From: Marinilabilia rubra
GTDB lineage: Bacteria > Bacteroidota > Bacteroidia > Bacteroidales > Marinilabiliaceae
Length of the DNA: 64,000 nt
Reading direction: 5' to 3'
NCBI RefSeq assembly: GCF_003121985.1
Contig: NZ_QEWP01000003.1
Coordinates: 372,001-436,000 of the forward strand
The notes under the pieces are model-generated. The model had not been told where the DNA came from and made no database searches. It saw only the letters and a program-made list of their open reading frames with translations. A program made the translations under genes and the position numbers. Shown piece after piece: positions 26,519 through 35,123 of the stretch (within the stretch, counting starts at the first letter, position 1; every line of letters starts with the position of its first letter).

Positions 26519-26686
26519 TTATTCTTCCTTCTTTTTCCCGGATGTAAGCAGCAAATAGAGCAGGTAAACGATGCCGCTTCCCATCAGTCCGATGGCTACC
26601 CGCTCCATGGCTTGGGAACCTCCGTGAATCATGCCGAAACCGGCTATTATAAAAAACACGGCTACAATCGCCAACTTAGTCTTCAT
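26519..26686 (-). CDS. Small two-span membrane protein, 55 aa
   Basis: I chose the ATG at 26686 (MKTKLAIVAVFFIIAGFG) because the open frame upstream of it begins only with a GTG and gives a less plausible N-terminus. Two hydrophobic segments (about 4-20 and 30-47) are followed by a charged tail GKKKEE. The family is not recognised. It lies directly after the DUF4268 gene. Confidence 0.7.
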   Translation of the reverse strand: MKTKLAIVAVFFIIAGFGMIHGGSQAMERVAIGLMGSGIVYLLYLLLTSGKKKEE

Positions 26687-26837
26687 AGGCTTAAAATAGT
26701 CATTAGTTATAGCCACCAGTGATTAGTAGCGTTTAAATAATTCAACACCATTCTCCCAAACACGAACAATCTTCAATTTGTTCTACTCCATTTAACCTCT
26801 TTGCGGCATGGCGACTTTGCGTTTTTAACAACTATTT

Positions 26838-28025
26838 CTAAAAATTGTAACGCAAAGATAGCAAAAGCCGGTGGTTAACGAAGTTTTCCGTATCTGCAGG
26901 GACGCCGTAGTTGTCAAAGTCGCTTCCCCATTCGGCCCGGGTCATCATCCATTCAGCACCAATCCATGCTTTGCCCATAATGTATTTCAGACGGGGGGCA
27001 ATAGCCAAAACAGAAGCGACTTTTCCTTCGCTAAGTGAAAGATCAGAATTTACCACAACTTCTTCCGGTGCTCCCATATTGGCAGTGTATCCGGCAAAAA
27101 GTCCGGGTTGCAGTCCGTCACTTTTATTGGAGTGTATGTCCGTCCAGACAGATCCTGTTTCAAGCGCAACGTAATCATCATCAGCCACCGACTGACCAAC
27201 ACCACCAAGCATTACCAGCTCCGACATATTGCTCCCGTAAACGCCTTCCATTTTAAAGGTAAATTTGGGGAATTTATACTTGAAGGAAGCATTCATGTGA
27301 TATGAGGAAACTTTCTCGGGAGATGTTCCGGTATTGGGCACTGCCAGGGTTTTAAAACCTGCTGTCATTGCTGCCCAGGCTCCTCCGCTTTTCCACTTAA
27401 GCTGGGCATCCATCTCGGGCAAAAGGGCTCTTTCGGTACCATCAGATCCAAATCCGGAAGTACGGAAATTGTTTTGCTCAAGAAGGAAGAAGAGCAACTG
27501 AGTGCTTTCAGAAGCATTGAATGTCAACCGTATCTGAGGCGTGCGGTTCAGTGGGTGAAAAGGGGCTCCTGCATTGGTGTTGACCGTATGAGGAAAATTC
27601 TCAGTCAAAAACAAGGGATGCCAGGTCTGTCCTATTGTAAGCGACCAGGTTTCTTTAGCAAATTTCACAAAAGCATGACGCAGTCTGAAGTTGTTATCGC
27701 CATTGCCTTTCCCCAAAAAGTCACCTTCAATCAGAGCTGATGTTTGAAAACCTTTCAGTTCGGGTCCGCTCACATGAAGTCCAAAGCGGCTGTGACTGGC
27801 GTCCACATCAAACTGGCGATAATCGTTTAAATCCTCTCCTGCATCTCCTGGTTCTTCATTTTTGGGATATAAATAGATATGCCGGTTTCTTGCCTCTACA
27901 CTACCACGGGTATTCACAGCAGCATCTACGCCCACATAACCATGAAAATCAACCTTAAAATCCTGGGCTGACACAGATGCCCCCACGGTTAGACCTGCAA
28001 CAAAAAACAGTAAAAACTTCTTCAT
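26838..28025 (-). CDS. Outer membrane porin-like beta-barrel protein
   Basis: The 395-aa protein starts with a signal peptide (MKKFLLFFVAGLTVGASVSA before QDF). The rest consists of alternating amphipathic strands, including SRFGLHVSGPELKGF and LRHAFVKFAKETWSLTIGQTW, and the final residues LLLSLRYNF end in Phe, which is a classic outer-membrane insertion signal. This layout resembles porins of the DcaP/OprO-like group seen in Bacteroidota. Substrate is unknown. It is transcribed divergently from ccsBA and appears to be a single gene. Confidence 0.87.
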   Translation of the reverse strand: MKKFLLFFVAGLTVGASVSAQDFKVDFHGYVGVDAAVNTRGSVEARNRHIYLYPKNEEPGDAGEDLNDYRQFDVDASHSRFGLHVSGPELKGFQTSALIEGDFLGKGNGDNNFRLRHAFVKFAKETWSLTIGQTWHPLFLTENFPHTVNTNAGAPFHPLNRTPQIRLTFNASESTQLLFFLLEQNNFRTSGFGSDGTERALLPEMDAQLKWKSGGAWAAMTAGFKTLAVPNTGTSPEKVSSYHMNASFKYKFPKFTFKMEGVYGSNMSELVMLGGVGQSVADDDYVALETGSVWTDIHSNKSDGLQPGLFAGYTANMGAPEEVVVNSDLSLSEGKVASVLAIAPRLKYIMGKAWIGAEWMMTRAEWGSDFDNYGVPADTENFVNHRLLLSLRYNF

Positions 28026-28463
28026 TTTGTGATATTATTTATTTTTTAATTTTTGATCTTACTCAAAAACAGACGATCATGTTTCAAAAAGAAGTGCGAA
28101 AAAACAAAAAGTTCCCAAACCCTGCAAGTTGGAATAAATTCTGAGATGTGTGGGGATTGTTCATTAAAGTGTTTATTTTAGCAAATCAACTTATGTAGAT
28201 CGTTAGATCTTGAGATTAATAGATTCAAGATAAGAATCAGCTATTAACAGAGCCTTGCACCCCCTTCGAAAATCAAAAAGTAGATCAACCTGATATAAAA
28301 CTTTACAATAGATCGTTAGATTTTTAGATATAAGATGAATCGTATGATATTGAAAATCTGGACCTTAGTACAAACAGTCGTTTAAATATAAATAACTGAC
28401 TACAAGTGCCTTATAAAAGTTTAACGGAGTATTGACTTTAAGAATAGCTTTAAAAATAAATTT
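28026..28463. other. Divergent intergenic region with repeat family R5
   Basis: The region between the porin and ccsBA contains one R5 copy (about 28310-28440, beginning CAATAGATCGTTAG and ending AAGTTTAACGGAGTATTGAC), plus a partial left end near 28196-28250. The promoters of both divergent genes must lie within this stretch. Confidence 0.65.
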
Positions 28464-31400
28464 ATGGATCGTTTCGTGAAGTTCCTCACTTCCCGTCAAT
28501 TGATGGGTGCTCTTTTTATTTTACTAGCGGCTGTACTTGCAGTGGCCACTTTTCTGGAAAATGATTTTGGTTTCAATGCATCCCGTGCTATGGTTTACAA
28601 TACCTGGTGGTTCGAATTAATCTTCGTTTTACTGGGCATTAACATGTTTGGAAACCTGTTTGCATTCAACCTCTGGCGTTGGGGAAAAGCACCGGTTCTG
28701 TTATTTCACCTTGCATTTTTTGTAATTATTTTGGGAGCCGCCATTACCCGTTACATCGGCTACGAGGGCAACATGCCCATCCGGGAAGGACAAACGGCCA
28801 ATACCATTTATACCACTGATGGGTATGTCACCCTGGAGGTAAGCGATCAGTCCGGGTCCCGGATTTTTCATGAAAAGGTTTTCTTATCAGGTAAAACACC
28901 TCATGAGTTTTCTAAAGAGGTTACTATCAATGGTGAGGATTTTTCAGTTAAAAGCACCCGATATACTTATAATGCCATGATGAGGCCGATTGAAAAGGGC
29001 GGCGGAGACCCTCTGTTGGGCATCCTGGCTTCGTCTTCATCGGGGCGACAGGAGGAGTTTCTGAAGCCGGGACAGCAAATCAATGCCGGTGGCCTTAACG
29101 TGGCCTTTGCACCTGATTCCGATCAACCAGTAGATGTTGCCATCACAATGAATGAGGCAAATCAGCTGATCATTCAGTCGATACACCCGATGAAACAATC
29201 GGCTATGGGGACGCAGCAATCTGCTCCAATTCCCGGAGGCACGCCTGTTTCTTTAAAGCCCGGAACCATTTATTCTGTACAAGGCATTAAACTGGCCATG
29301 AGCCGTTTTTGGCCGGAAGCCGAATTGAAACCGGCAGCAATGGGGGGCCAAGGAGGAGGCCCCGGCCGGGATATGGTTACTTTCCGCATTTCAGGAAATA
29401 GCCAAGGCAGGGATGTTTTTGTAGAAGGTAAAAAAGGAGATGTTGGTCAACCTGAAAGTGTTGCTGTCAACGGAGGCATGATGAGGATTCGTTACGGCTC
29501 ACTTCCACTGGAACTGCCCTTTTCCATAAGGCTGAACGATTTTCAACTGGAACGCTATCCGGGATCTGAAAGCCCTTCATCGTATGCCAGTGAAGTAACG
29601 CTGATCGATCCTGACCAAAACAAAAAGATGGATTATCGCATTTTCATGAACAACATCCTCAATTACGGAGGATATCGCTTCTATCAATCATCGTACGACC
29701 GCGATGAAAAAGGCACCATCCTCTCTGTCAATCACGATCTCTGGGGAACCCTGATTACCTACATCGGTTATTTCCTGCTCAGCGTAAGCATGCTCTGGTC
29801 GCTGTTTGCCAAAGACACCCGGTTTCGCAAGCTATTGCAAAAAACCAACAAAATATACCTAAAACGCAAGGGGCTGGCAACCGTCTTTTTGATCCTTATT
29901 TCGGTCTCGGTAGTGGGAAAAGACATGCCGCCAAAGCCGGATAAAGAAGTCGCCAGCCAATTGGGCAAAATATGGGTGCAGGACAAAGGGGGACGCATAA
30001 AACCCCTGAACAGCCTGCACCAGGAGATCATGGTTAAACTGGTTAAGCACAACAACTTCAACGGATTCAACCCCGACCAGATGCTTTTGGGAATGCTTCT
30101 CCAGCCGGCAGACTGGCAAAGGTTGCCGCTCATAACGGTAAAACATCCTGAACTCAAACGACTGTTGAGTGTCAGTGGCCGAAAGGCTGCTTTTGCCGAT
30201 TTCTTCGATCAGGGCAGGGTCTACAAAATCAAGAAAATGGTGGATGCGGCTTACCGGAAAAATCCTGCTAACCGCAACAAGCTGGAGCAGGAACTTATCA
30301 AAGTTGATGAGCAGGTAAACGTCTTTTATATGGCTCAGTCGGGTGACTGGCATCGCATTTTCCCGGTCAACAACAACCGCGAGATGCCCTGGCAGGTGCC
30401 TTCCAAACCACCCAAGGGTCTGTCAGGCAAAGACAGTCTGTTTGTTACCTCTGCGATGCCCTCATTTATTGTGGCTGTAAGAAACGGCAACCAGGGGAAA
30501 GCCCTCAAAATACTGGACGACATAGCAGGGTATCAGGAAGCTCATGGTGGAAAATTATTACCTTCTGAGTCGAAACTTAAGGCTGAGATATTGTACAACC
30601 GGCTCAACATCTTTATGTGGCTGGCCACGTTCTTCTTTGCTTTTGGTATCATCCTGGTCATCTACAACATTCTTGGATTGGTTTATCCCCCCGTTCTAAA
30701 AAAATGGATACTGAAACTTTCCACCGGTCTGATTGTGGGTGGCTTTCTTTACCACACATTTGGTCTGGCACTAAGGTGGTATGTTTCGGGACATGCCCCC
30801 TGGAGCAATGGTTACGAGTCAATGATTTTTATCGGATGGGCGCTGTTGCTGGCGGGCCTTGTCTTTAGTCGCAGGTCACCCCTGGTATTGTCCGTTACAG
30901 CCCTTTTCGCCGGTATTGTACTAATGGTATCGCACCTAAGCTGGATGAACCCTGAAATCACCAATTTGGTACCGGTTCTGAAATCTTACTGGCTAACCCT
31001 GCACGTGGCAGTGATCATTGGCGGATACGGCTTTATGGCCCTGGGTGCCATATTAGGGTTCCTGAACCTGCTTCTCACCGGCTTAAAAACCAAGGAAAAC
31101 AAATTGCGACTGGGACTGACCATCGAAGAATTAACTGCCATCAACGAAATGGCTCTGATTGTTGGCCTCTATTTAATGACCATCGGCTCCTTTCTGGGAG
31201 GTGTTTGGGCCAACGAATCATGGGGTCGGTACTGGGGTTGGGATCCCAAAGAGACCTGGTCACTCATTACAATATTGATTTATGCCTTCGTGGTACATAT
31301 GCGTTTGATCCCAGGCTTACGCGGAAAACTGGCTTTCAACACAGCGTCACTGCTGGCCTTTGCATCGGTTATCATGACTTACCTGGGTGTCAATTACTAC

Positions 31401-31553
31401 CTGGCAGGAATGCACTCCTATGCAGGAGGTGATCCGGTGCCAATTCCTACTGCAGTTTATTATGCAGTGGTAATTGTGAGCGTGTTGATAGGGTATGCGT
31501 ATTGGAAGGAGAAGGGAGTGCCCCCACCAACCTCCCCCAAAGGGGGAGGCTAA
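28464..31553 (+). CDS. ccsBA: Fused cytochrome c biogenesis protein CcsBA
   Basis: System II cytochrome c synthase, in which CcsB (ResB) and CcsA are fused in one 1029-aa membrane protein that exports haem and attaches it to apocytochromes in the periplasm. The N-terminal part (about 1-460) has ResB-like spans and a large periplasmic domain. The C-terminal part is CcsA-like, with multiple spans and the tryptophan-rich haem-handling WWD motif WGRYWGWDPKETW (about 918-930), plus conserved His residues. The last residues PPPTSPKGGG are encoded by an inverted repeat element, so the natural C-terminus probably ended near WKEKG. It is transcribed alone. Confidence 0.95.
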   Translation: MDRFVKFLTSRQLMGALFILLAAVLAVATFLENDFGFNASRAMVYNTWWFELIFVLLGINMFGNLFAFNLWRWGKAPVLLFHLAFFVIILGAAITRYIGYEGNMPIREGQTANTIYTTDGYVTLEVSDQSGSRIFHEKVFLSGKTPHEFSKEVTINGEDFSVKSTRYTYNAMMRPIEKGGGDPLLGILASSSSGRQEEFLKPGQQINAGGLNVAFAPDSDQPVDVAITMNEANQLIIQSIHPMKQSAMGTQQSAPIPGGTPVSLKPGTIYSVQGIKLAMSRFWPEAELKPAAMGGQGGGPGRDMVTFRISGNSQGRDVFVEGKKGDVGQPESVAVNGGMMRIRYGSLPLELPFSIRLNDFQLERYPGSESPSSYASEVTLIDPDQNKKMDYRIFMNNILNYGGYRFYQSSYDRDEKGTILSVNHDLWGTLITYIGYFLLSVSMLWSLFAKDTRFRKLLQKTNKIYLKRKGLATVFLILISVSVVGKDMPPKPDKEVASQLGKIWVQDKGGRIKPLNSLHQEIMVKLVKHNNFNGFNPDQMLLGMLLQPADWQRLPLITVKHPELKRLLSVSGRKAAFADFFDQGRVYKIKKMVDAAYRKNPANRNKLEQELIKVDEQVNVFYMAQSGDWHRIFPVNNNREMPWQVPSKPPKGLSGKDSLFVTSAMPSFIVAVRNGNQGKALKILDDIAGYQEAHGGKLLPSESKLKAEILYNRLNIFMWLATFFFAFGIILVIYNILGLVYPPVLKKWILKLSTGLIVGGFLYHTFGLALRWYVSGHAPWSNGYESMIFIGWALLLAGLVFSRRSPLVLSVTALFAGIVLMVSHLSWMNPEITNLVPVLKSYWLTLHVAVIIGGYGFMALGAILGFLNLLLTGLKTKENKLRLGLTIEELTAINEMALIVGLYLMTIGSFLGGVWANESWGRYWGWDPKETWSLITILIYAFVVHMRLIPGLRGKLAFNTASLLAFASVIMTYLGVNYYLAGMHSYAGGDPVPIPTAVYYAVVIVSVLIGYAYWKEKGVPPPTSPKGGG

Positions 31554-31628
31554 GGAATCTCGAATGCTGCCTTACTCACCCTTTGGGGGATTTAAGAGGC
31601 ACTTGGGGGGAGGGTTGGGGGCACCCCC
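31515..31628. repeat. Imperfect inverted repeat at the ccsBA 3' end
   Basis: The left arm TGCCCCCACCAACCTCCCCC pairs with the right arm GGGGGGAGGGTTGGGGGCA, and inner parts pair as CCCCCAAAGGGGG and CCCTTTGGGGG. It supplies the last codons and stop of ccsBA and abuts the stop of the convergent gene. Confidence 0.85.
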
Positions 31629-33148
31629 TACCACCAAACCCCACTGTTGCTAACAAATGATATATATTTTCCGCAAGGGGACCAGCTGGGCACATTCATT
31701 GTACCCTGTCCTCCGTAAAGGTAGGCCACCACTTTGGGATCGCCCCCATCTATGGGAATCTGCCGCAGGTAAACATGCTTGTAAAACGGATGATCCCCTG
31801 CATCTACTTCAGGCATGTATGATATAAACACAATCTGTTTTCCATCGGGTGAGATGTGTGGGAACCAGTCGTTGTATTCATCAAAAGTCAGCTGTTCCTG
31901 TTCCGAGCCGTCGGGTTTCATTCTCCAAATCTGCATGGTACCGGTGCGGGCTGAGTTGAAATAAATATACTCACCATCAGGCGAATACTCCGATCCATCG
32001 TCCAGGGCTTTTTGATTGGTTAGTTGCACCTCTTCTCCGCCTTCGGCAGGAATCCGGTAAATATCGTACTGCCCGTTGCGTTCTGCCGTATATATCACAT
32101 ACCGATTATCGGGCGACCATCCATGCAGATACGAAGGACTTTTGGCGGTAATTCGTTTTGGGGTACCTCCTTCTATCGATAAACTATAAACCACCGATTG
32201 TCCGTCATCTTCATCAGCATGGTGACTAATGCCCATTGTTTTTCCGTCGAAAGTCAGCACGTGATCGTTGTTGTTATTGGTGGCAAATCCTGTATTCATC
32301 TGACTGGGAATGCCTCCATCAGCCGAAATTTTGAAAAGAAGTCCTTCGCTGTTATAGATCAAACTTTGATTGTCGGGAGTCCAGTTGGGTGCCTGAATAG
32401 AAATTGGTGAGGTAAAAATAATTTCCCGATGTCCGGTTTCCATATTCATTACCTCGAGGTGACTGCCCAGAAAATCCTGATAAGGCACCAGATCATCAGG
32501 TGCAGGCTTCACCAATCTCACATTACTAAAAACAGCCTTTTCGGTAGTGGTACTATCGTGCGAACAAACAAAAAGACCTGCCAATACCTCATCCTGCAAA
32601 TCCTCAACAGGCATTGAAATAGTGTTAAAAACTTCGCCATATTTGGCTACCGACATCAGTAACGTATCACCGCGGCGTTCCAGCTGCACAATATCGGGAG
32701 ATTGAACCTCCGATCGCATCTCCAGAGTTTCTCCATCCTGCTCAGCACGGTATTGAAGGGCAGTGAGTCCATCCCCATGAACGACGGCACTGTAATGTGG
32801 TGAGCCGGGAGTTTTATTGGTTCTGAGCATCCAGCCCATCTTGCGATGCGAATGTTGCCCCTCTCCTTTAAACTTCATACGGGCTCTGAGGATAAAATCG
32901 CCTGAAGCTTCGCGCCAGGCAAACTGAAAAGCATCTTCATCGAACCATATATTCTCACCACTTCCGGTTAAAACATAAGTTTGATTGTCTGAACTGTAAT
33001 CTGCTTCCCCGGAAATTCCTACAGCTCCAATATCATTGTGCTCAGTAAAGATGCCGGTATCCGGTGTTTGTGCTTTGGTCATAAAGCTCATGAATAACGA
33101 GCCAGACAAAAGAATGACTCCGGTTTTAATTGTGTGTGAATTTTTCAT
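31628..33148 (-). CDS. Secreted TolB-like beta-propeller protein
   Basis: The 506-aa protein has a signal peptide (ends about residue 26, TKAQ). The first domain (about 30-215) resembles a laminin-G/DUF1349-like jelly roll (WREASGDFILRARMKF and KMGWMLRTN). The second domain (about 225-500) has WD40-like PD40 blades, with recurring motifs such as WTPDNQSLIYNS, WSPDNRYVIYTA, YSPDGEYIYFNS and ISPDGKQIVFIS. Such TolB-like proteins bind glycans or proteins at the cell surface or periplasm. The two-domain order is common in Bacteroidota. Function is not known beyond that. Confidence 0.9.
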   Translation of the reverse strand: MKNSHTIKTGVILLSGSLFMSFMTKAQTPDTGIFTEHNDIGAVGISGEADYSSDNQTYVLTGSGENIWFDEDAFQFAWREASGDFILRARMKFKGEGQHSHRKMGWMLRTNKTPGSPHYSAVVHGDGLTALQYRAEQDGETLEMRSEVQSPDIVQLERRGDTLLMSVAKYGEVFNTISMPVEDLQDEVLAGLFVCSHDSTTTEKAVFSNVRLVKPAPDDLVPYQDFLGSHLEVMNMETGHREIIFTSPISIQAPNWTPDNQSLIYNSEGLLFKISADGGIPSQMNTGFATNNNNDHVLTFDGKTMGISHHADEDDGQSVVYSLSIEGGTPKRITAKSPSYLHGWSPDNRYVIYTAERNGQYDIYRIPAEGGEEVQLTNQKALDDGSEYSPDGEYIYFNSARTGTMQIWRMKPDGSEQEQLTFDEYNDWFPHISPDGKQIVFISYMPEVDAGDHPFYKHVYLRQIPIDGGDPKVVAYLYGGQGTMNVPSWSPCGKYISFVSNSGVWW

Positions 33149-33479
33149 GGTGTTATTAGTTGTTTATTCAAAGATAAGAAAGTGTTGTCATAAGGCCATA
33201 AACCTTGAAATGACTCCTCCCCACCTTCCCCTTTTTTCAACGGGTGGATTAACCGCCCTCCCACTCGCTTACAACGAGAGGCTTATCTCCTGTTGTCTGT
33301 GACGACCATACCTATGGAATATTAATATTTCTCGTCATAGACGAGAGATAGAAGGCCCTTCGTTACAATCGAGGGGCAGATGAGAACCAGCATTCACAGG
33401 GATGTGAAACATCAAATGCCCTTATGCAACCATCAATTTTAAATTGCCTTGCATGAAGGCTTTAATCATATTACCTTTA
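33149..33479. other. Intergenic spacer before the MITE copy
   Basis: It contains a short imperfect hairpin around CTCGTCATAGACGAG and CTCGCTTACAACGAG. No gene is supported. Confidence 0.4.
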
Positions 33480-33922
33480 GGGTCTGCTGAAAAAGTCAGC
33501 AGCCCTATTTTAATTTTATTTTTTATTGTCCTTTTTGGCATTGCCCCAAAAAGAACGAAATCCCGATTATGGTTTTTGTGAGTTTTTTCACAAAAACTTT
33601 ACAAAACCTATATCGGGACTAGTCCGTTTAAACCTATCCGCCCGCGAAAGTCAAAATTTCCGGCCATAGCGCAAGGCCTTGAAAGTCGCCCATTTTGGCT
33701 TCCCGCTGTCCGCCGGCCCGGAAAACGAACAGGCCACCGCGCCTTACAAATAGTAAAAGCCGTTCAGCCTAAAAACATTCTTTTGAACAGTAACATTTTG
33801 AATACTAATTACCGCGGGTGCAGACTTTTTGAAAGATTTACTTGAAGAACCTTGCACTTCAAATGTGATTATTAGCTATAATTAATTTATTATTAGTCCT
33901 TTATTTGTTTTTCAGCAGGCCC
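33480..33922. mobile_element. 443-bp MITE-like element, copy 2
   Basis: The length is exactly that of the element at 6299-6741. Terminal repeats GGGTCTGCTGAAAAA and (reading inward from the right end) GGGCCTGCTGAAAAA match at 14 of 15 positions. An 8-bp target duplication, TACCTTTA, flanks both ends (33472-33479 and 33923-33930). The minus-strand frame seen in copy 1 is interrupted here by TAA at 33744-33746. Confidence 0.9.
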
Positions 33923-34112
33923 TACCTTTAAAGATAATAATAACAAAACGTTAGTTTTTTATATGCTGGTCAACTTTCATTTTAGCCGAGCTTCCATCAA
34001 ATGAAAACGCCCTTGTCCGAAAACCCTGAAAATAAAAACCTTATGTCATCTCTCTGCGTTTCAGCTTTTATTCTAACCATCTATAAATCTTACATCTAAA
34101 AATCTAATCTGT

Positions 34113-35123
34113 ATGCAAGAAGCCCTGCTTTACGAAAAACTGGACGATCAAACCGTAAAATGCAATCTGTGTGCGCATCACTGCAAAATAAAACCTGGAA
34201 AATCAGGCATCTGCAAAGTTCGAGAGAACATTGATGGCACACTTTATACCCGGGTTTACGGAAGAACCATCGCCCGACACGTCGACCCCATTGAAAAGAA
34301 ACCTCTTTATCACTTCTATCCGGGATCGAGTGCATTTTCGATTGGTACACCGGGCTGTAATTTCCATTGTTCGTTTTGTCAGAACTGTGAAATATCCCAG
34401 GTCGATAGTGATGAAATACTGGAGACGGGACACAAAGCTTCACCCACGGACCTGGTTCAGGAAGCCATAAAGACCGGTTGTAAAAGCATTGCTTACACCT
34501 ACACCGAACCCACCATCTTTTTTGAATACGCTCTCGACATAGCCAAACATGCCAGAGAAGCAGGCCTGAAAAACATTTTTGTGTCCAATGGATATATGAC
34601 ACCGGAAATGCTGGATATCATCGGCCCTTATCTGGACGCCATCAACATTGACCTGAAGGCCTTTCATGATGAAACCTACAAACGTCTCATGGGCGGACAT
34701 CTGCAACCGGTATTAAATGCCTTAAAGAAAGTGATCGAAATGGATATCTGGCTTGAGGTGACTACCCTGGTCATTCCCGGAGTTAACGATTCAGGAAGCG
34801 AACTTTATGAAATTGCCCACTTTATTGCAGATGAACTGGGTGTTGATGTTCCCTGGCACATCAGCCGGTTTTTTCCCGGATATAAAATGAATGATGTGCC
34901 TGTCACCCCTATGAATACGATTGACAAGGCCGTGCAAGCCGGAAAAGAAGCGGGAATGAATTACATCTACGTAGGCAACGTTCCTTTTTCCTCAGAGCAA
35001 AACACCCATTGTCCGGGATGTGAGGCCACCTTGATAGAACGATCAGGATACAACATTTTATCTAATCGAATTGAAAATGGTACTTGTCCGGAATGCGGGT
35101 CGAGAATTGCGGTGGTTGATTAG
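34113..35123 (+). CDS. amrS: AmmeMemoRadiSam system radical SAM enzyme
   Basis: The 336-aa protein is a radical SAM enzyme with the canonical CxxxCxxC cluster motif in CNFHCSFCQNC (about 82-92) and N- and C-terminal zinc-binding Cys pairs (CNLCAHHC; CPGC and CPEC). This arrangement matches AmrS/PflA-like proteins of the AmmeMemoRadiSam group, whose usual partners are AMMECR1 and Memo proteins. Neither partner is visible in this window. The reaction is not firmly established. Its end overlaps the convergent lamin-tail protein gene by four bases. Confidence 0.92.
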   Translation: MQEALLYEKLDDQTVKCNLCAHHCKIKPGKSGICKVRENIDGTLYTRVYGRTIARHVDPIEKKPLYHFYPGSSAFSIGTPGCNFHCSFCQNCEISQVDSDEILETGHKASPTDLVQEAIKTGCKSIAYTYTEPTIFFEYALDIAKHAREAGLKNIFVSNGYMTPEMLDIIGPYLDAINIDLKAFHDETYKRLMGGHLQPVLNALKKVIEMDIWLEVTTLVIPGVNDSGSELYEIAHFIADELGVDVPWHISRFFPGYKMNDVPVTPMNTIDKAVQAGKEAGMNYIYVGNVPFSSEQNTHCPGCEATLIERSGYNILSNRIENGTCPECGSRIAVVD

